NCBI GenBank assembly: GCA_947561585.1
Contig: CANNZV010000439.1
Location: 1 to 64,000, forward strand
Length of the DNA stretch: 64,000 bases
Origin: Caprella mutica
Lineage: Eukaryota > Arthropoda > Malacostraca > Amphipoda > Caprellidae
Direction: 5' to 3'
The notes beneath the pieces were generated by a model. The model saw only the letters and a program-made list of their open reading frames with translations, was not told where the DNA came from and searched no databases. The translations under genes and the position numbers were made by a program. Every line of letters begins with the position of its first letter. Within the stretch, counting starts at the first letter, position 1. Positions 38,549-50,189 of this stretch are shown in pieces.

Positions 38549-38639
38549 TTCTTTTAGCCTTCTGTTATTTCTTCTAAGTCAAGTTTTCATATTATTTTTG
38601 GTTCCACATAAAAAATTTAATCTTAAGTAACAAATTGGT

Positions 38640-39435
38640 GTATCTTGTATACCTTGTATATCTTGTATTTAATTGTTTATATCTGGCTATTGAGAATGAA
38701 AAATATCAATAATGTTGAAACACACGGTATATGAATTTTCATTTAATGAAATTATGTATCGCTATTATAAATTTAACTTTTCAAACTCATAAATTATGTT
38801 AAAAAAGAACAAATTGATAACATTAACTTAAAAATAGCAATATTTGGTGATAACTTTTAATATTAGATGGACTTTGTGTTAATGAGTTAGGTACTAAACT
38901 TTGTTAGTAGCTATTGTTATTGTTAATCATCAATTGTGATTATAAATATGACCAATCGCAAAACTAGGTACAAACGATTAGAAGTTAGATAACAAAATAT
39001 TTTTTGAATATTTGGTTTTGCCTAACTTATATTGACCTCACGTGTTCATAAACATATATTTTCAATTGAAGTAGCTAACTTATTTTATTAATTAAATGAA
39101 AGAAAAACTTCCTATCAAATCAAAATTTCTATTTGGAGGTAGTTACAATTTGATAAATACATAAAATATTTCATTATTCACAAATATCACTCAATATCAT
39201 CATTATTTGGATCAAAAGGAGAAACCGAGGACTCCCGAGTCCCTCCTAAAGAAGATGATGTTCTGATTACAGTTCAGAAGATGATCAGGAGTATGAATCC
39301 AAAAATGAAAAACCCATAAAAAATGACAGGAGGAAAACTTAGGTTAGTAGTACTCAAAAATCAATATTTTGTTCTGTAGTTGTACCACTATAAATCCTGT
39401 TTCCCACTTCTTCTTTTCTCATTTAATAATATATT
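38640..39435. other. AT-rich DNA, no gene seen
   Basis: AT-rich sequence between two transposase remnants. A tract near 39215-39320 is less AT-rich but gives no recognisable protein. The ends of neither neighbouring element could be found here. Confidence 0.45.
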
Positions 39436-39439
39436 AAAC

Positions 39440-41218
39440 AGTGTTTCATGAACCGGCATCACAACTTAACTGTGCGGACCCCAGAGCGGGTTTCAAAAGC
39501 CCTTTTAGGTGTAACTTAAAATATGATCATAAGATGGTTCGAGGAACTGAAACATAACATTAGAGAACAACTGGCATACCATTTTCACCGATCCCTCCCG
39601 AGTATATAACTCCGATGAATCCAACATACAATCATGTCCAAAGACGGGGAAGGTGATTGGTATTCGATAATGGAAAAATGTTTATGGATTAGGGCCAGCT
39701 CTGGAGAAGTCCACGCTCACATTCCTTGGAACTTTCAACTCAAGGGGTGATATTGTACAGCCAATAGTTTTTCCTTATGTGAGAGTACCGGCTGGTATCA
39801 TTAAATTTGTACCCCCTGAGTTCATGATTGGGGCAACCAATAGTGGATGGATGAGGTCAGAAACATTCTTCAAATTTATTGCGAATGGGTTTGTGCCTTA
39901 TCTCGAAGAAAACAAAATCAATAGACCAGTTATATATACTCTTCATAGACGGTCATAAATTGCACTTGACAATGCAGATTTCACAGTATTGCGAAGAAAT
40001 CCGTATAATTCTATATTTGTTACCCCCAAATACAACACAAATGCTTCAGCCGGCAGATGTAGCAGGTGTTAGATATTTGAAAGTATATTGGAGGCAGGAA
40101 GTGCATGTCTTTCAAAGATCTAACCCTAATGAGGTAGTAAGATGAAATAATGTATCGAAGATGATGCTTAATGTGCTTCATAAAATAGACAGAACTACCA
40201 TTTCGAATGGCTTCAGAGACAGGGCTATTTCCTCTTAACCCTGATATCATTGACTACTCATAATAATGGGTGATAATGCAGAAGAATCGAATCATGTACA
40301 GACTGAACACAATATTGGAAATTCAAGCTCTAATTCAGATTATGCAATAGCCAGAGCTGTTTTGGTAAGAGTTAGAAGAGCAGGTGTTCAAAAAGTGTCT
40401 ACAAATTGAACCGGTCGATTGTAATGTCATCTCGGATGCTTGTAAGAGAATTGACCAAAAATTGCTGGATCAAAATGTATTGCTTCTGGATGATGATGTA
40501 GTTTTTATTGAAGAAAATGAATTGTTCATTCATTATCATTAGCCGCATTACCTGGAACATCTGCATCATCATATCCATTGTTATCTTCGGCGAGAACAAT
40601 GAATTTCTTCTGCGGAAACTTTCCAGCTCTCTTCACTATCACCATTAAATTGCATAGAAGATGAACTGTCAACGATGCTTGTGGTAGGAAACCTGAAACC
40701 TCCGTTTCATCTGCTACTAACAAAAAATCTGAAACACAGCAGTCATCGTCTGTTGAAGTGACTGCTTCATCTCAATTGACTGCAACCCTTGATACCCATC
40801 AAGGGTTGCAGCATCTCAATTAACTCAGTAAGTTCTACTTCCCTTCCTAAAGCATCCACATCTCAAGAAGATGTATTCTTTGAAGGGATAATTTCGTATG
40901 AAAAAAGAAAAGGCCCACTAATAGAGTTCCATCTGCCGTCAGTTGCACTAGGTATCGCAAGTATGTCCTTGAAAAAGAAAAGGAAATAAAAATCGCAAAA
41001 ATGATGACTGGGAGAGTGTTTATTGTAAGAAATTCTATTCTAACAATGAAAAGGAATGCAAAACTGTCACATGGATTAATTGCGACACAAGCGACAGAAA
41101 AATGCATCTTGGCTGTATCTGCAAAACATACTTGGAAAATATCAACTTTTCAGACAATGAAAATGAATGTGATTTTATATTTGAATCTTGTAATGGAGAT
41201 GGAACTGAATCTGACTGA
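39440..41218 (+). pseudogene. Tigger/pogo-type transposase with C-terminal zinc-finger-like region
   Basis: The plus-strand pieces are in family order. They start with RHHNLTVRTPERVSKA and IIRWFEELKHN (about 39450-39560), followed by DPSRVYNSDESNIQSCPKTG with the first catalytic Asp. Next are LTFLGTFNSRGDIVQPIVFPY and SGWMRSETFFKFIANGFVPYL. The open stretch at 39879-40145 carries LFIDGHKLHL (second Asp) and LLPPNTTQMLQPADV (third). Near the 3' end are RVPSAVSCTRYRKYVLEKEKE and a Cys/His-rich tail (VYCKKFYSN, WINCDTSDRKMHLGCIC), ending TGA at 41216-41218. Frameshifts and stops inactivate it. DDE_1 (CENP-B/jerky-like) homology is clear from motif order. Confidence 0.8.
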
Positions 41219-42038
41219 ACCAGTGATATATTATAGTTAATCATTATTCCTTAGTTTATAGGTATATTTTATGACAGTTCTTGGTATGTAAGTAAAATAC
41301 CTCACTCCTATTACCCTATTCAAAATGAATAAAGAAATGAATAAATTAAATGATTCATTGTGAATCAATCATTTCAAAATTTATATATTTTATCATAATT
41401 TTTTTATTTAATTATCTATATTTTAGGTAATATCAAAGAAAATTCTCTGCATAATGTTAATTTCTCTAATCACAGTTATCTTAGGTCCTATTTTTTTCAA
41501 ATACTTTAAGTTTATCATTGTGTACATAAACCAATTATCAAATATCTACGAGCATTACAGTTAGTAAAAATAAGATATATTTTTCTAAGGTGAAATTAGT
41601 AAACTGTCACATAGCTACACATTATTAATATGCAATACTTTGACTGTACCTGAGAAATATTAATGGTAATATAGGGATAAATGGCTAGAAGTTGGAAGTC
41701 CACTGACAATGCAGGAATATTCATTTTAGAAATTTAAAAAGTCCTACGACTTGTCAGAAGAATTTACCAATTAACATCAAATACAATCTGGAGTTTGAGT
41801 TTTCCACTCTGGCCATAACAATAAATAGAATATTATTTTCAAATAGTTATCGCCATAAATATGGTGACATAACTGAGTTTTGACCACTTGAAATCTAAAT
41901 TGAAATTGGCTTTAACTGAGTTACTGACATACTCTGTAAAAATGGTAACCAGTCTACAGAAACCAGTAAAGTGTTCATAGAGATCTCTTATTCTGTTCAT
42001 AGCAAAATTAATGTAGATATAGGGAATAATTCAGAATT
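41219..42038. other. AT-rich DNA and MITE fragments
   Basis: The first part is AT-rich. From about 41640, pieces of the CCATG-type and CCAGTCTG-type elements appear (ATTGGCTTTAACTG at 41905-41920, then CCAGTCTACAGAAACCAG at 41950). The latter is the host element into which the 42047-44019 insertion fell. Confidence 0.5.
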
Positions 42039-42046
42039 GTTTGTAG

Positions 42047-44019
42047 TAGAGATGCACCGATACTCTCGGTATCGGATAAAGTATCTGATAGTATCGATAT
42101 TTTTATTAGTATCTGGTAATTGGTATCGGATCCCAAAAAATAGTTCAAATATTACCGATACCAATTACTTTTTCAAGTTAGATAGTATATATTGGTATTA
42201 GTTTTCAATTGAACATTAATAGCATATACCTATGTTCATCAAATATAAGATTGGAAGAAATCAAGATACAATTTAAATAATACTATCGTACCTGAATTAG
42301 GTAGTCTCTATTCATTTTTAGTTTCATTATGATACCTACTTCGATAGTTACACTGTTGTGCTACCTACTTCGATAGTTACACTGTTGTGCTACCTACTTC
42401 GATAGTTACACTGTTGTGCTACCTACTTCGATAGTTACACTGTTGTGCTACCTACTTCGATAGTTACACTGTTGTGCTACCTACTTCGATAGTTACACTG
42501 CTGTGCTTCCTACTTTGATAGGAACACTGCTGTGCTACCTACTTTGATAGGAACACTGCTGTGCTACCTACTTTTATAGGAACACTGCTGTGCTACCTAC
42601 TTTGATAGGAACACTGCTGTGCTACCTACTTTGATAGGAACACTGCTGTGCTACCTACTTTGATAGGAACACTGCTGTGCTACCTACTTTGATAGGAACA
42701 CTGCTGTGCTACCTACTTTGATAGGAACACTGCTGTGCTACCTACTTTGATAGGAACACTGCTGTGCTACCTACTTTGATAGGATAGGAACACTGCTGTG
42801 CTACCTACTTTGATAGGAACACTGCTGTGCTACCTACTTTGATAGGAACACTGCTGTGCTACCTACTTTGATAGGAACACTGCTGTGCTACCTACTTTGA
42901 TAGGAACACTGTTGTGCTACCTACTTCGATAGGAACACTGTTGTGCTACCTACTTCGATAGGAACACTGTTGTGCTACCTACTTCGATAGGAACACATTT
43001 GTGCTACCTACTTCGATAGGCACACTGTTGTGCTACCTACTTCGATAGGCACACTGTTGTGCTACCTACTTCGATAGGCACACTGTTGTGCTACCTACTT
43101 CGATAGGTACACTGTTGAGCTACCTACTTCGAAAGGTACACTGTTGAGCTACCTACTTTGACAGGTACACTGTTGTGCTACCTACTTCGATAGGTACACT
43201 GTTGTGCTACCTACTTCGATAGGTACACTGTTGTGCTACCTTCTTCAATAGGTACACTGTGCTACCTACTTTGACAGGTACACTGTGCTACCTACTTTGA
43301 CAGGTACACTGTGCTACCTACTTTGACACTGCACTACTTCGATAGGTACACTGCACTACTTCGATGGGTACACTGCACTACTTCGATAGGTACACTGTAC
43401 TACTTCGATAGGAACACTGCACTACTTCGATAGGAACACTGCACTACTTCGATAGGAACACTGCACTACTTTGATAGGTACACTGCACTACTTTGATAGG
43501 TACACTGTACTACTTCGATAGGTACACTGTACTACTTCGATAGGTACACTGTTCCTTGATAGGTACACAGTGTACCTAACTAGGTACACTGTACCTAATT
43601 GCAATAACACAAAAATGCTCTAACAAATGAATTTAATAGGTATTACACAGAGCAAGTGGCACTTGTTGCGTGTACTTCTGATGTTAGCCAATGCATTATT
43701 ATATTATTATGAAGTCAAAATGTATTATTGCATAGGTAGTTTACTTGAAAACACCTAGGCAATAATCTTGATTACCTTATCCTATCACATGAATATTGTA
43801 AAGACCTAGGAACATCATTATATGTAAAGCTTTATAAATTATCGGTATATACATTCAACTACAGATAACTATCTAGAACTAATATTTTCGGTGTCTTTGG
43901 CTTGAATATTATACTTTTAAAAAGTAACTGGTATCAGAAATGGTATCGGTTACCAGAATTTTGAAGTAACTGTAATTGGTACTGGTATCGGTTACTAATA
44001 TGGTATCGGTGCATCTCTA
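42047..44019. mobile_element. hAT-like element with TAGAGATGCACCGATA ends and internal minisatellite
   Basis: Inverted ends TAGAGATGCACCGATA and TATCGGTGCATCTCTA are flanked by a perfect 8-bp duplication GTTTGTAG (42039-42046 and 44020-44027). Subterminal GGTATCGG words repeat at both ends. No transposase is present. Most of the element is a 29-bp tandem array. It interrupts another MITE, whose words (AGCAAAATTAATGTA) resume after the right duplication. Confidence 0.9.
42331..43557. repeat. tandem array, 29-bp unit, inside the hAT-like element
   Basis: About 40 copies of a 29-bp unit (GCTACCTACTTTGATAGGAA CACTGCTGT, split here). The subtypes lie in blocks: CGATAGTTACACTGTTG first, then TTGATAGGAACACTGCTG, then CGATAGGCACACTGTTG, and finally a shortened form without CTACCTA (CACTACTTCGATAGGTACACTG). 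The block order indicates stepwise local amplification. Confidence 0.95.
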
Positions 44020-44351
44020 GTTTGTAGCAAAATTAATGTAAACATAGAGATTAATTCAGAAGTGGGAGCAAGTAAAGATAACGAACCGGAAATGAAGCTG
44101 GTAAAGTTAACGTACCAGAAATTAACCTAGTTAAGTTAACGGACCAGAAAACTTTTTTAAGTTTTCAAAAATATTTGTTTTGGTATTTCATAAGTATGCA
44201 ATCTTATAAATGATAATATTAATGATTACACATTAATTTTGCATATTTTATTAATTGAAAGAAGTGATAAAAAACGTGATCCATTTCAAAGTTAATAAGA
44301 ACAATTAGTAAAAAATGGAAAAACTTCCACTTAAATCCTTCAATGTGTGGT

Positions 44352-44596
44352 CCAGTTTGCAAAAGATGCATGAAGTTGTCACAGTTGTGAAGTTTATCTG
44401 GCGACTATAAGGCCTTGAAATTAGTCTCCTGAATTATCTGGCGACAATTTTCTAATTATTCTTATGTTTACATGTAATTATTGGAGAGTATTTTGAGATT
44501 TTTGACCATTTTGGAGAGAAATTTGAAAATCTTTAGAGAGAAATTGACATAAAAATTAAATATTTGGAGACTGATTGTGCATGCTTTGCAGACTGG
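44352..44596. mobile_element. CCAGTTTG-ended hAT-like MITE
   Basis: The ends are CCAGTTTGCAAAAGATGC and GTGCATGCTTTGCAGACTGG. The flanks are AATGTGTGGT (44342-44351) and AATGTGGT (44597-44604), which look like an 8-bp duplication with a GT gained on one side. It has the same internal sequence as 45191-45406 and 47969-48216 (CTGGCGAC, TTTTGGAGAGAAATTTG). Confidence 0.75.
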
Positions 44597-44679
44597 AATG
44601 TGGTATCTATGATTCATAATTTCTATTCTTATTCCAATTATTGGTCAAATATTAGATGATTTAACCAAGTAAAGTTAAC

Positions 44680-44902
44680 CCATGTTACAGAGTATGTTAG
44701 TTAAAGCCAATTAATTGGCTTAGATTTCAAAAAGTCAAAACTCAGATGTCTAATTGGCTTTAAATTTTGAATTAATTTCTATGTTCCCATGTTAATTTTG
44801 GTTTGAAATCTTCAAAAATGGAGTCAAATTGGCTTGACTCAGCATTTTTGTGAAATTTTGGCTCAAAAATTGGCTTACAATTTTCCAGCATCTGAAACAT
44901 GG
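44680..44902. mobile_element. CCATGTT-ended hAT-like MITE, second copy
   Basis: This 223-bp element begins CCATGTTACAGAGTATG and ends CATCTGAAACATGG. The perfect 8-bp duplication is AAGTTAAC (44672-44679 and 44903-44910). The interior carries CCAATTAATTGGC and AATTGGCTT words, as in 5651-5853, in inverted orientation. Confidence 0.85.
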
Positions 44903-45190
44903 AAGTTAACGAATCAAAATTGTAGCTAGTAAACAAACGGACCAGAATTTAACCAAGTGAAGATAACGGACTGTGGTCCGCCAGTCTGCAAAGCGCGTCC
45001 ATGTCGCCAAAGATCTTTGAAGACTATATTGGAAGGAAAATTCATCAAAACAAGATCTTGGAGACTATTTTCTAATTAATTCTTATGTTTACATGTTATT
45101 ATTGGAGACATATGGAAGAAATTTGGCCATTTTGGAGACAAATTTGAAATTTTTAGGAGACTAATTGTCCTGAAATATTAAATCTTGGTG

Positions 45191-45406
45191 CCAGTCTGCA
45201 AAAGATGCATGAAGTTGTTAAGTTTATCCGGCAACTATAGAGGCCTTCAAATTAGTCTCCTGAATTAATTCTTATTTTATCATTTAATTAGTGGAGAGAA
45301 TTTTCAGATTTTTGGTCATTTTGGAGAGAAATTTGAAATTCTTAGGAGACAAATTGCACCAAAAATTAAATATCTGGAGACTGATTGTGCATGCTTTGCA
45401 GACTGG
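45191..45406. mobile_element. CCAGTCTGCAAA-ended hAT-like MITE
   Basis: This 216-bp element begins CCAGTCTGCAAAAGATGC and ends GCATGCTTTGCAGACTGG. The perfect 8-bp duplication is TCTTGGTG (45183-45190 and 45407-45414). It is non-coding. Confidence 0.88.
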
Positions 45407-45510
45407 TCTTGGTGACAGATTTGACACACTTTGCAGACTGGGTGGTCCGTTATCTTTACTTGCTCCTCCAAGAAGTGTTCATAGCAAAATTAATGTGAAT
45501 ATAGGAATTA

Positions 45511-47142
45511 GCGTCGGACCGGGTGGCTTTGCGCATTTTCCGCATACTTTGATTTTACGAAAAAACTAGAGAAGTCAGCAATCTGATTTTCTGTGTGCAG
45601 ATAGATGAAGGGTAGACCTAGGTGCACACCAAGTTTCAACTCTTCAAGTTCAATAGAAAAAAAGTTATCATCGAAAAACTGTGCGCAAAGATCGTGGGGA
45701 TAAACCGGGTGAATTTTACGCACTTACCGGGTGTATTTACAAATACACCCAATGTGAAACTGCGCAGTGTGCAAGTTCACCCTATGTATAAACTGTGCAT
45801 AGAAAATCTAACCCAGATATGCTATACAACTGCCGTGAATCTGCCCCAATCTTCTATGCAACTGGCCCAATCTTCTATGCAACTGGCCCAATCTTCAATG
45901 CAACTGCCCCAACCTGCTGTGAGATTGCCGTGAGGCTGCTGTGGAATTGCCCAGAGTCTGCTGTGCAATTGCCGCGAGTCTTCTGTGGAATTGCCGCGAG
46001 TCTGCTGTGGAATTGACGCGAGTCTGCTGTGGAATTGACGCGAGTCTGCTGTCGAATTGCCGTGAGTCTGCTGTCGAATTGCCGTGAGTCTGCTGTCGAA
46101 TTGCCGTGAGTCTGCTGTCGAATTGCCGTGAGTCTGCTGTCGAATTGCCGTGAGTCTGCTGTCGAATTGCCGTGAGTCTGCTGTCGAATTGCCGTGAGTC
46201 TGCTGTGGAATTGCCGTGAGTCTGCTGTGGAATTGCCGTGAGTCTGATGTGGAATTGCCGTGAGTCTGCTGTCGAATTGCCGTGAGTCTGCTGTCGAATT
46301 GCCGTGAGTCTGCTGTCGAATTGCCGTGAGTCTGCTGTCGAATTGCCGTGAGTCTGCTGTCGAATTGACGTGAGTCTGCTGTCGAATTGACGTGAGTCTG
46401 CTGTGGAATTGACGTGAGTCTGCTGTGGAATTGACGTGAGTCTGCTGTGGAATTGACGTGAGTCTGCTGTAGAATTGACGTGAGTCTGCTGTGGAATTGC
46501 CGTGAGTCTGCTGTGGAATTGCCGTGAGTCTGCTGTGCAATTGCCGTGAGTCTGCTGTGCAATTGCCGTGAGGCTGCTGTGCAATTGCCGTGAGGCTGCT
46601 GTGCAATTGCCGTGAGGCTGCTGTGGAATTGCCGTGGTATAGGAGTATCCGGGATGAATATCACAGGTGTACTAATGAATAAGAGCTCTTTAACTTTATT
46701 AATAAATGTGCGCAAGTCCACCCGTGAATTAAAATATTCCCAGGGTGTATTTGCGCATCTAGTATATTGGTTATATCTCAATAATTTATAATTATTACTA
46801 AAATCATCTTACATGACGTTAATCTGCAGTAAATTATGTGTATCCAACGTAAATTGCAATCAAATTGGAGCATAATTATCAACACTACAGCATAGTTCGC
46901 GGAGATTCGATTCTAGTCCAAAATAATTATTTTGTTATAAAAAACATAGGTCTCTGTTTGAACACTTAGTATCTATATTTAATCTCTTACGATTTTAGTG
47001 AAATTTAAGGACTAGGGGGTTTAAGAGCTGCTCTTTCCAATGGTGTTGTCAGATTTGAAATATTTTCACGCATTCGCTGTCAATTACCGATGCGTAACTT
47101 CACCCGGAATGTTGAAGTGCGCAAAGCCACCCGGTCTGACGC
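45511..47142. mobile_element. TA-flanked element with GCGTCGGACCGGGTGG ends
   Basis: The inverted ends are GCGTCGGACCGGGTGGCTTT and its complement AAAGCCACCCGGTCTGACGC, with one mismatch in the first ten bases. TA flanks both sides (45509-45510 and 47143-47144). The host sequence reads GGAATTAATTCAAAATTG when rejoined, a form seen elsewhere in this repeat family, so TA is the target. Subterminal words GTGAATTTTACGCACTTACC and GTGCGCAAGTCCACCC also mirror each other. No transposase is recognisable. The middle is a 22-bp tandem array. Superfamily unknown; the TA target suggests Tc1/mariner-like mobilisation. Confidence 0.8.
45925..46637. repeat. tandem array, 22-bp unit
   Basis: About 33 copies of a 22-bp unit (TGAGTCTGCTGTGGAATTGC CG, split here), with variable sites G/C (GTGGAA/GTCGAA) and GCCG/GACG in blocks. 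A less regular start with a different spacing lies at 45840-45920. Because 22 is not a multiple of 3 and the unit has no minus-strand stop in any frame, all three minus-strand frames are open for 230-320 codons with the same cyclic peptide. I take these as artefacts of the repeat, not genes. Confidence 0.95.
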
Positions 47143-47219
47143 TAATTCAAAATTGTTCAGAGAGAATAACCCAAATATCTCCCATATGGCATATTCTGTA
47201 GACTGGCAATGTAACATGG

Positions 47220-48375
47220 CCAGTCTGCAGAATAATAATCCAGTCTGCAGAATATGAAACATTTTTCCAAGACTCACTGCGGGAGTTTTTGAATGAAATT
47301 TTAGAAATTGGAGATCTCTGCGGGAGATTTAGAATTAATTCCTATGTTACCATTAATTTAGCTGCGGGAGCTTTTGTATTGATTCCTATGTTACCATTAA
47401 TTTAGCTGCGGGAGATTTTGTATTGATACCGTATTGATTCCTATGTTACCATTAATTTAGCTGCGGGAGATTATGAATTGATTCATATGTTACCATTAAT
47501 TTAGCTGCGGGAGATTTTGAATCTGCTGCTGAGAGTCAGAGAGTAGCTCTCTCTTAAATTTAAGTCTCTGCGAGAGAAGAGAGACATTCTGCAGACTGGA
47601 ATTGTCTGCAGAATATGGAACATTTTTCTAATACTCTCTGCGGGAGTTTTTGATTGAATTTTAGAAATTGTAGTTCTTGAATTAATTCCTATGTTACCAT
47701 TAATTTAGCTGCGGGAGATTTTGAATTAATTTCTATGTTACCATTAATTTAGCTGTGGGAGATTATGAATCTGCTACTGAGAGTCAGAGAGTAACTCTAT
47801 CTCAAATAAAAAATCTCTGCGGGAAAGAGACACATTCTGCAGACTGGCGGGCTGAGTGAGAATATGGAACATTTTTCCAAAACTCTCTGCAGGAGTTTTT
47901 CATTGAATTTTTAGAAATTGGAGATCTCTGCGGGAGATCTTGAATTAATTCCTATGTTACCATTAATTCCAGTCTGCGAAAGATGCATGAAGTTGTGAAG
48001 TTTATCCGGCGACTGGTGAGACCTTAAAATTACTAATTAGTCTCCTGAATTATCTGGCGACACTTTTACAATTAGCGAATTCCTATGTTTACATGTATTT
48101 ATTGGAGAGTATTTTGAAATTTTTGGCCATTTTGGAGAGAAATTTGAAAATCATTGGAGAGAAATTGCCCCAAAAATAAATATCCGGAGACTAATTGTGC
48201 ATGCTTCGCAGACTGGCATTAATTTAGCTGCGGGAGATTTTGAATTAATTCCTATGTTACCATTAATTTAGCTGCGGGAGATTCTGAATCTGCTACTGAG
48301 AGTCAGAGACTACAGAGAGTAACAGTCTCTCAAATTAAAATCTCTGCGGGAGAAGAGACACATTCTGCAGACTGG
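47220..48375. mobile_element. CCAGTCTGCAG-ended composite element
   Basis: It begins CCAGTCTGCAGAATAAT and ends CATTCTGCAGACTGG. The 7/8 duplication is TAACATGG (47212-47219) / TAACATGA (48376-48383). The interior is made of repeated modules with GCTGCGGGAGATTTTGAATT and CCTATGTTACCATTAATTT, and it contains the separate insertion 47969-48216. It is non-coding. Confidence 0.75.
47969..48216. mobile_element. CCAGTCTGC-ended hAT-like MITE nested in another
   Basis: This 248-bp element begins CCAGTCTGCGAAAGATGC and ends GCATGCTTCGCAGACTGG. The perfect 8-bp duplication is CATTAATT (47961-47968 and 48217-48224). It sits in the word CCATTAATTTAGCTGCGGGAG, which is intact in neighbouring modules, so the insertion event can be read exactly. 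Confidence 0.9.
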
Positions 48376-48536
48376 TAACATGACAGTTGCCTGTTGTAAC
48401 TTGAGGTCTTGTGCAGTTGTGCTGATACATATCCAGTATCTTAAAGCTGTCCGAAAGACTGAAGTCAGACTTCAGTGAGGTTCTAACTTATCAGATAGAT
48501 GTATCGAGGGGCATGCCGTCCCCCGTACCCCCCTGT

Positions 48537-48691
48537 CCAATCTGGAAAACTGCTTAGGCTAACAGATGAACTCTATATGCTAAATGCTGGGGATTATGCA
48601 ATTTTTAGCAATTTACCATTAATTTTTGAAGTCTGTAAAACTCCAACAGAGTAATTAGTTCACCAGAAAGCACTTATTTTTTCGAGACTGG
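48537..48691. mobile_element. short CCAATCTGG-ended MITE
   Basis: This 155-bp element begins CCAATCTGGAAAACTGC and ends TTCGAGACTGG. The duplication is CCCCCTGT (48529-48536) / CCCCCTGC (48692-48699). It is an inverted relative of 50485-50638. Internal words are TTAGGCTAACAGATGAAC and CTCCAACAGAGTAATTAG. Confidence 0.75.
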
Positions 48692-48699
48692 CCCCCTGC

Positions 48700-50160
48700 C
48701 AGGTCATTAAACTGATTTAAACAATCATGAAGTGTGCAGTACAACAAATTAGTGGATACAACAAACTACATAGTAAATAACAGACAATTATGTTGAAATC
48801 ATTGATAGAATTTACAGTGGTGCACACTGCGCCGTATTATAGTGCGCCCAGCGCCACTCACTACTCAGCAGTCTCAGCTTTTAGGCACTGTTGGTTGCCA
48901 GACTGCAGGAACTGGTAAACTGTTCTCCAAGAAATCCTCTATTTTGGCTTCTGTTCTCAGCCAGTCGCAGTCTACAGAATGTGTCTCTTCTCCCACAGAG
49001 ATTTTAATTTGAGAGACAGTTACTCTCGGACACTCAGTAAGTAGCAGATTCATAATCTCCCACAGCTAAATTAATGGTAAGTTGGTAACATAGGAATTAA
49101 TTCAAGATCTCCTGTAGAGATCTCTAATTTCTAAAATTCAATCAAAAACTCCCTCAGAGAGCCAGTCTGAAAAGAAGGTCTCAGACGGTCAGACCCAGGA
49201 TTTCTTACAGAAATTGGGATTTGAACACAGCTAATAACATGGGAACATAGGAATTAAATAGGACTTGGGCGCAGGATTAATCCACAAATCCTGCTGTACT
49301 TTTCAGACTTGTCAAACCTGTCTGCAGAATATGGGACATTTTTAACATGTTCTGAATTCTGTGGAATCAGTGCGAACAATCCTTAATTATCTTCTATATT
49401 TATATGCATTTTACCGAGAACAATAGCCAAAATAGACAAATTCTTGGAGAACAGTTTACCAGTTCCTGCAGTCTGATGGTCAGAGAGTCTTGGGAAAATG
49501 TTCCATATTCTGCAGACTAGGTTCTCAGTAAAATACATCTAAATATAGCCATATAGGAGTGAATTAAGGATTGTTCACACAGAAAATGTTAAAAATGTCC
49601 CATATTCTACAGACTGGGTTGGTTGTGCACTTGTGCTTGTGGCCCATGGCCCCATGCTTCAAAGTGTGACAGGAAAGTCGCCAGTTTGATAATAAAATCA
49701 AAATGGATCAAGGTCGCCACATTTAAGATAGTTTGAAGAAGAAATAGGACTTCCTAGTGAAGATTTAACACTTGAAAACATCCTTATGCTTTATGTCTGA
49801 TGCATGTATATCACTTTAGACTATCTTTGAGTGATTTACTTGTTTTTTACAGGTTTCTAAACTTATTTCACCCCTCAAAAGTCGCCAGTATACTGGCGAC
49901 TTTCCATGTTTTAAAGTATGGACAAAGTCGCCATTATATTGGCGACTTTTAAGGGGTTGAACAAGTTGGAAAACCTGTAAATAACCAGTAAATCACTCTT
50001 AAAATAGTCTCAAGAGATACACATGCATCAGGCATGAAGTATAAGGATGTTTCCAAGTGTAAAATCTAACCTAGGAAGCCAAATTTCTCCTTTAAATTAA
50101 AGTATCTTAAATGTGGCGACCTGGATCCATTTACTCACTTAACTGGCGACTTTTGTGCCA
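48700..50160. repeat. mosaic of MITE modules without clear ends
   Basis: Pieces in both orientations of the CTGCGGGAG, AACTGGTAAA, CCCATATTCTGCAGACT and GGCGAC-type modules run together. The word GCCAGGTCATTAAAC at about 48699 also occurs at 14036 (and CCAGGTCATTAAAC at 11218). Two GTCGCCA...TGGCGAC palindromes lie at about 49871-49950. No coding sequence. Confidence 0.6.
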
Positions 50161-50189
50161 CACTAAACACTTTATAACAATAATAACAT

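Larger units (their letters stand above)
44064..45468. mobile_element. composite element with GGAGCAAGTAAAGATAACG ends
   Basis: The left end GGAGCAAGTAAAGATAACG and the right end CGTTATCTTTACTTGCTCC are inverted repeats of 19 bp, followed on each side by further GGACC/GGTCC words. Inside are at least three separate MITEs (44352-44596, 44680-44902, 45191-45406), so this element was a target for repeated insertion. The target duplication of the outer element could not be fixed. Confidence 0.6.

Noticed and set aside
39215..39320. A separate small gene before the Tigger remnant
   Set aside because: No homology and no splice context. It is probably intergenic or part of the decayed element.
45822..46781. 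Three overlapping minus-strand open frames of 230-320 codons with a repeating QQTHGNSTADSRQF-like peptide
   Set aside because: They come from the 22-bp tandem array, whose unit has no stop in any minus frame and is not a multiple of three, so all frames are open with the same cyclic peptide. No upstream coding signal or splice context supports a protein.
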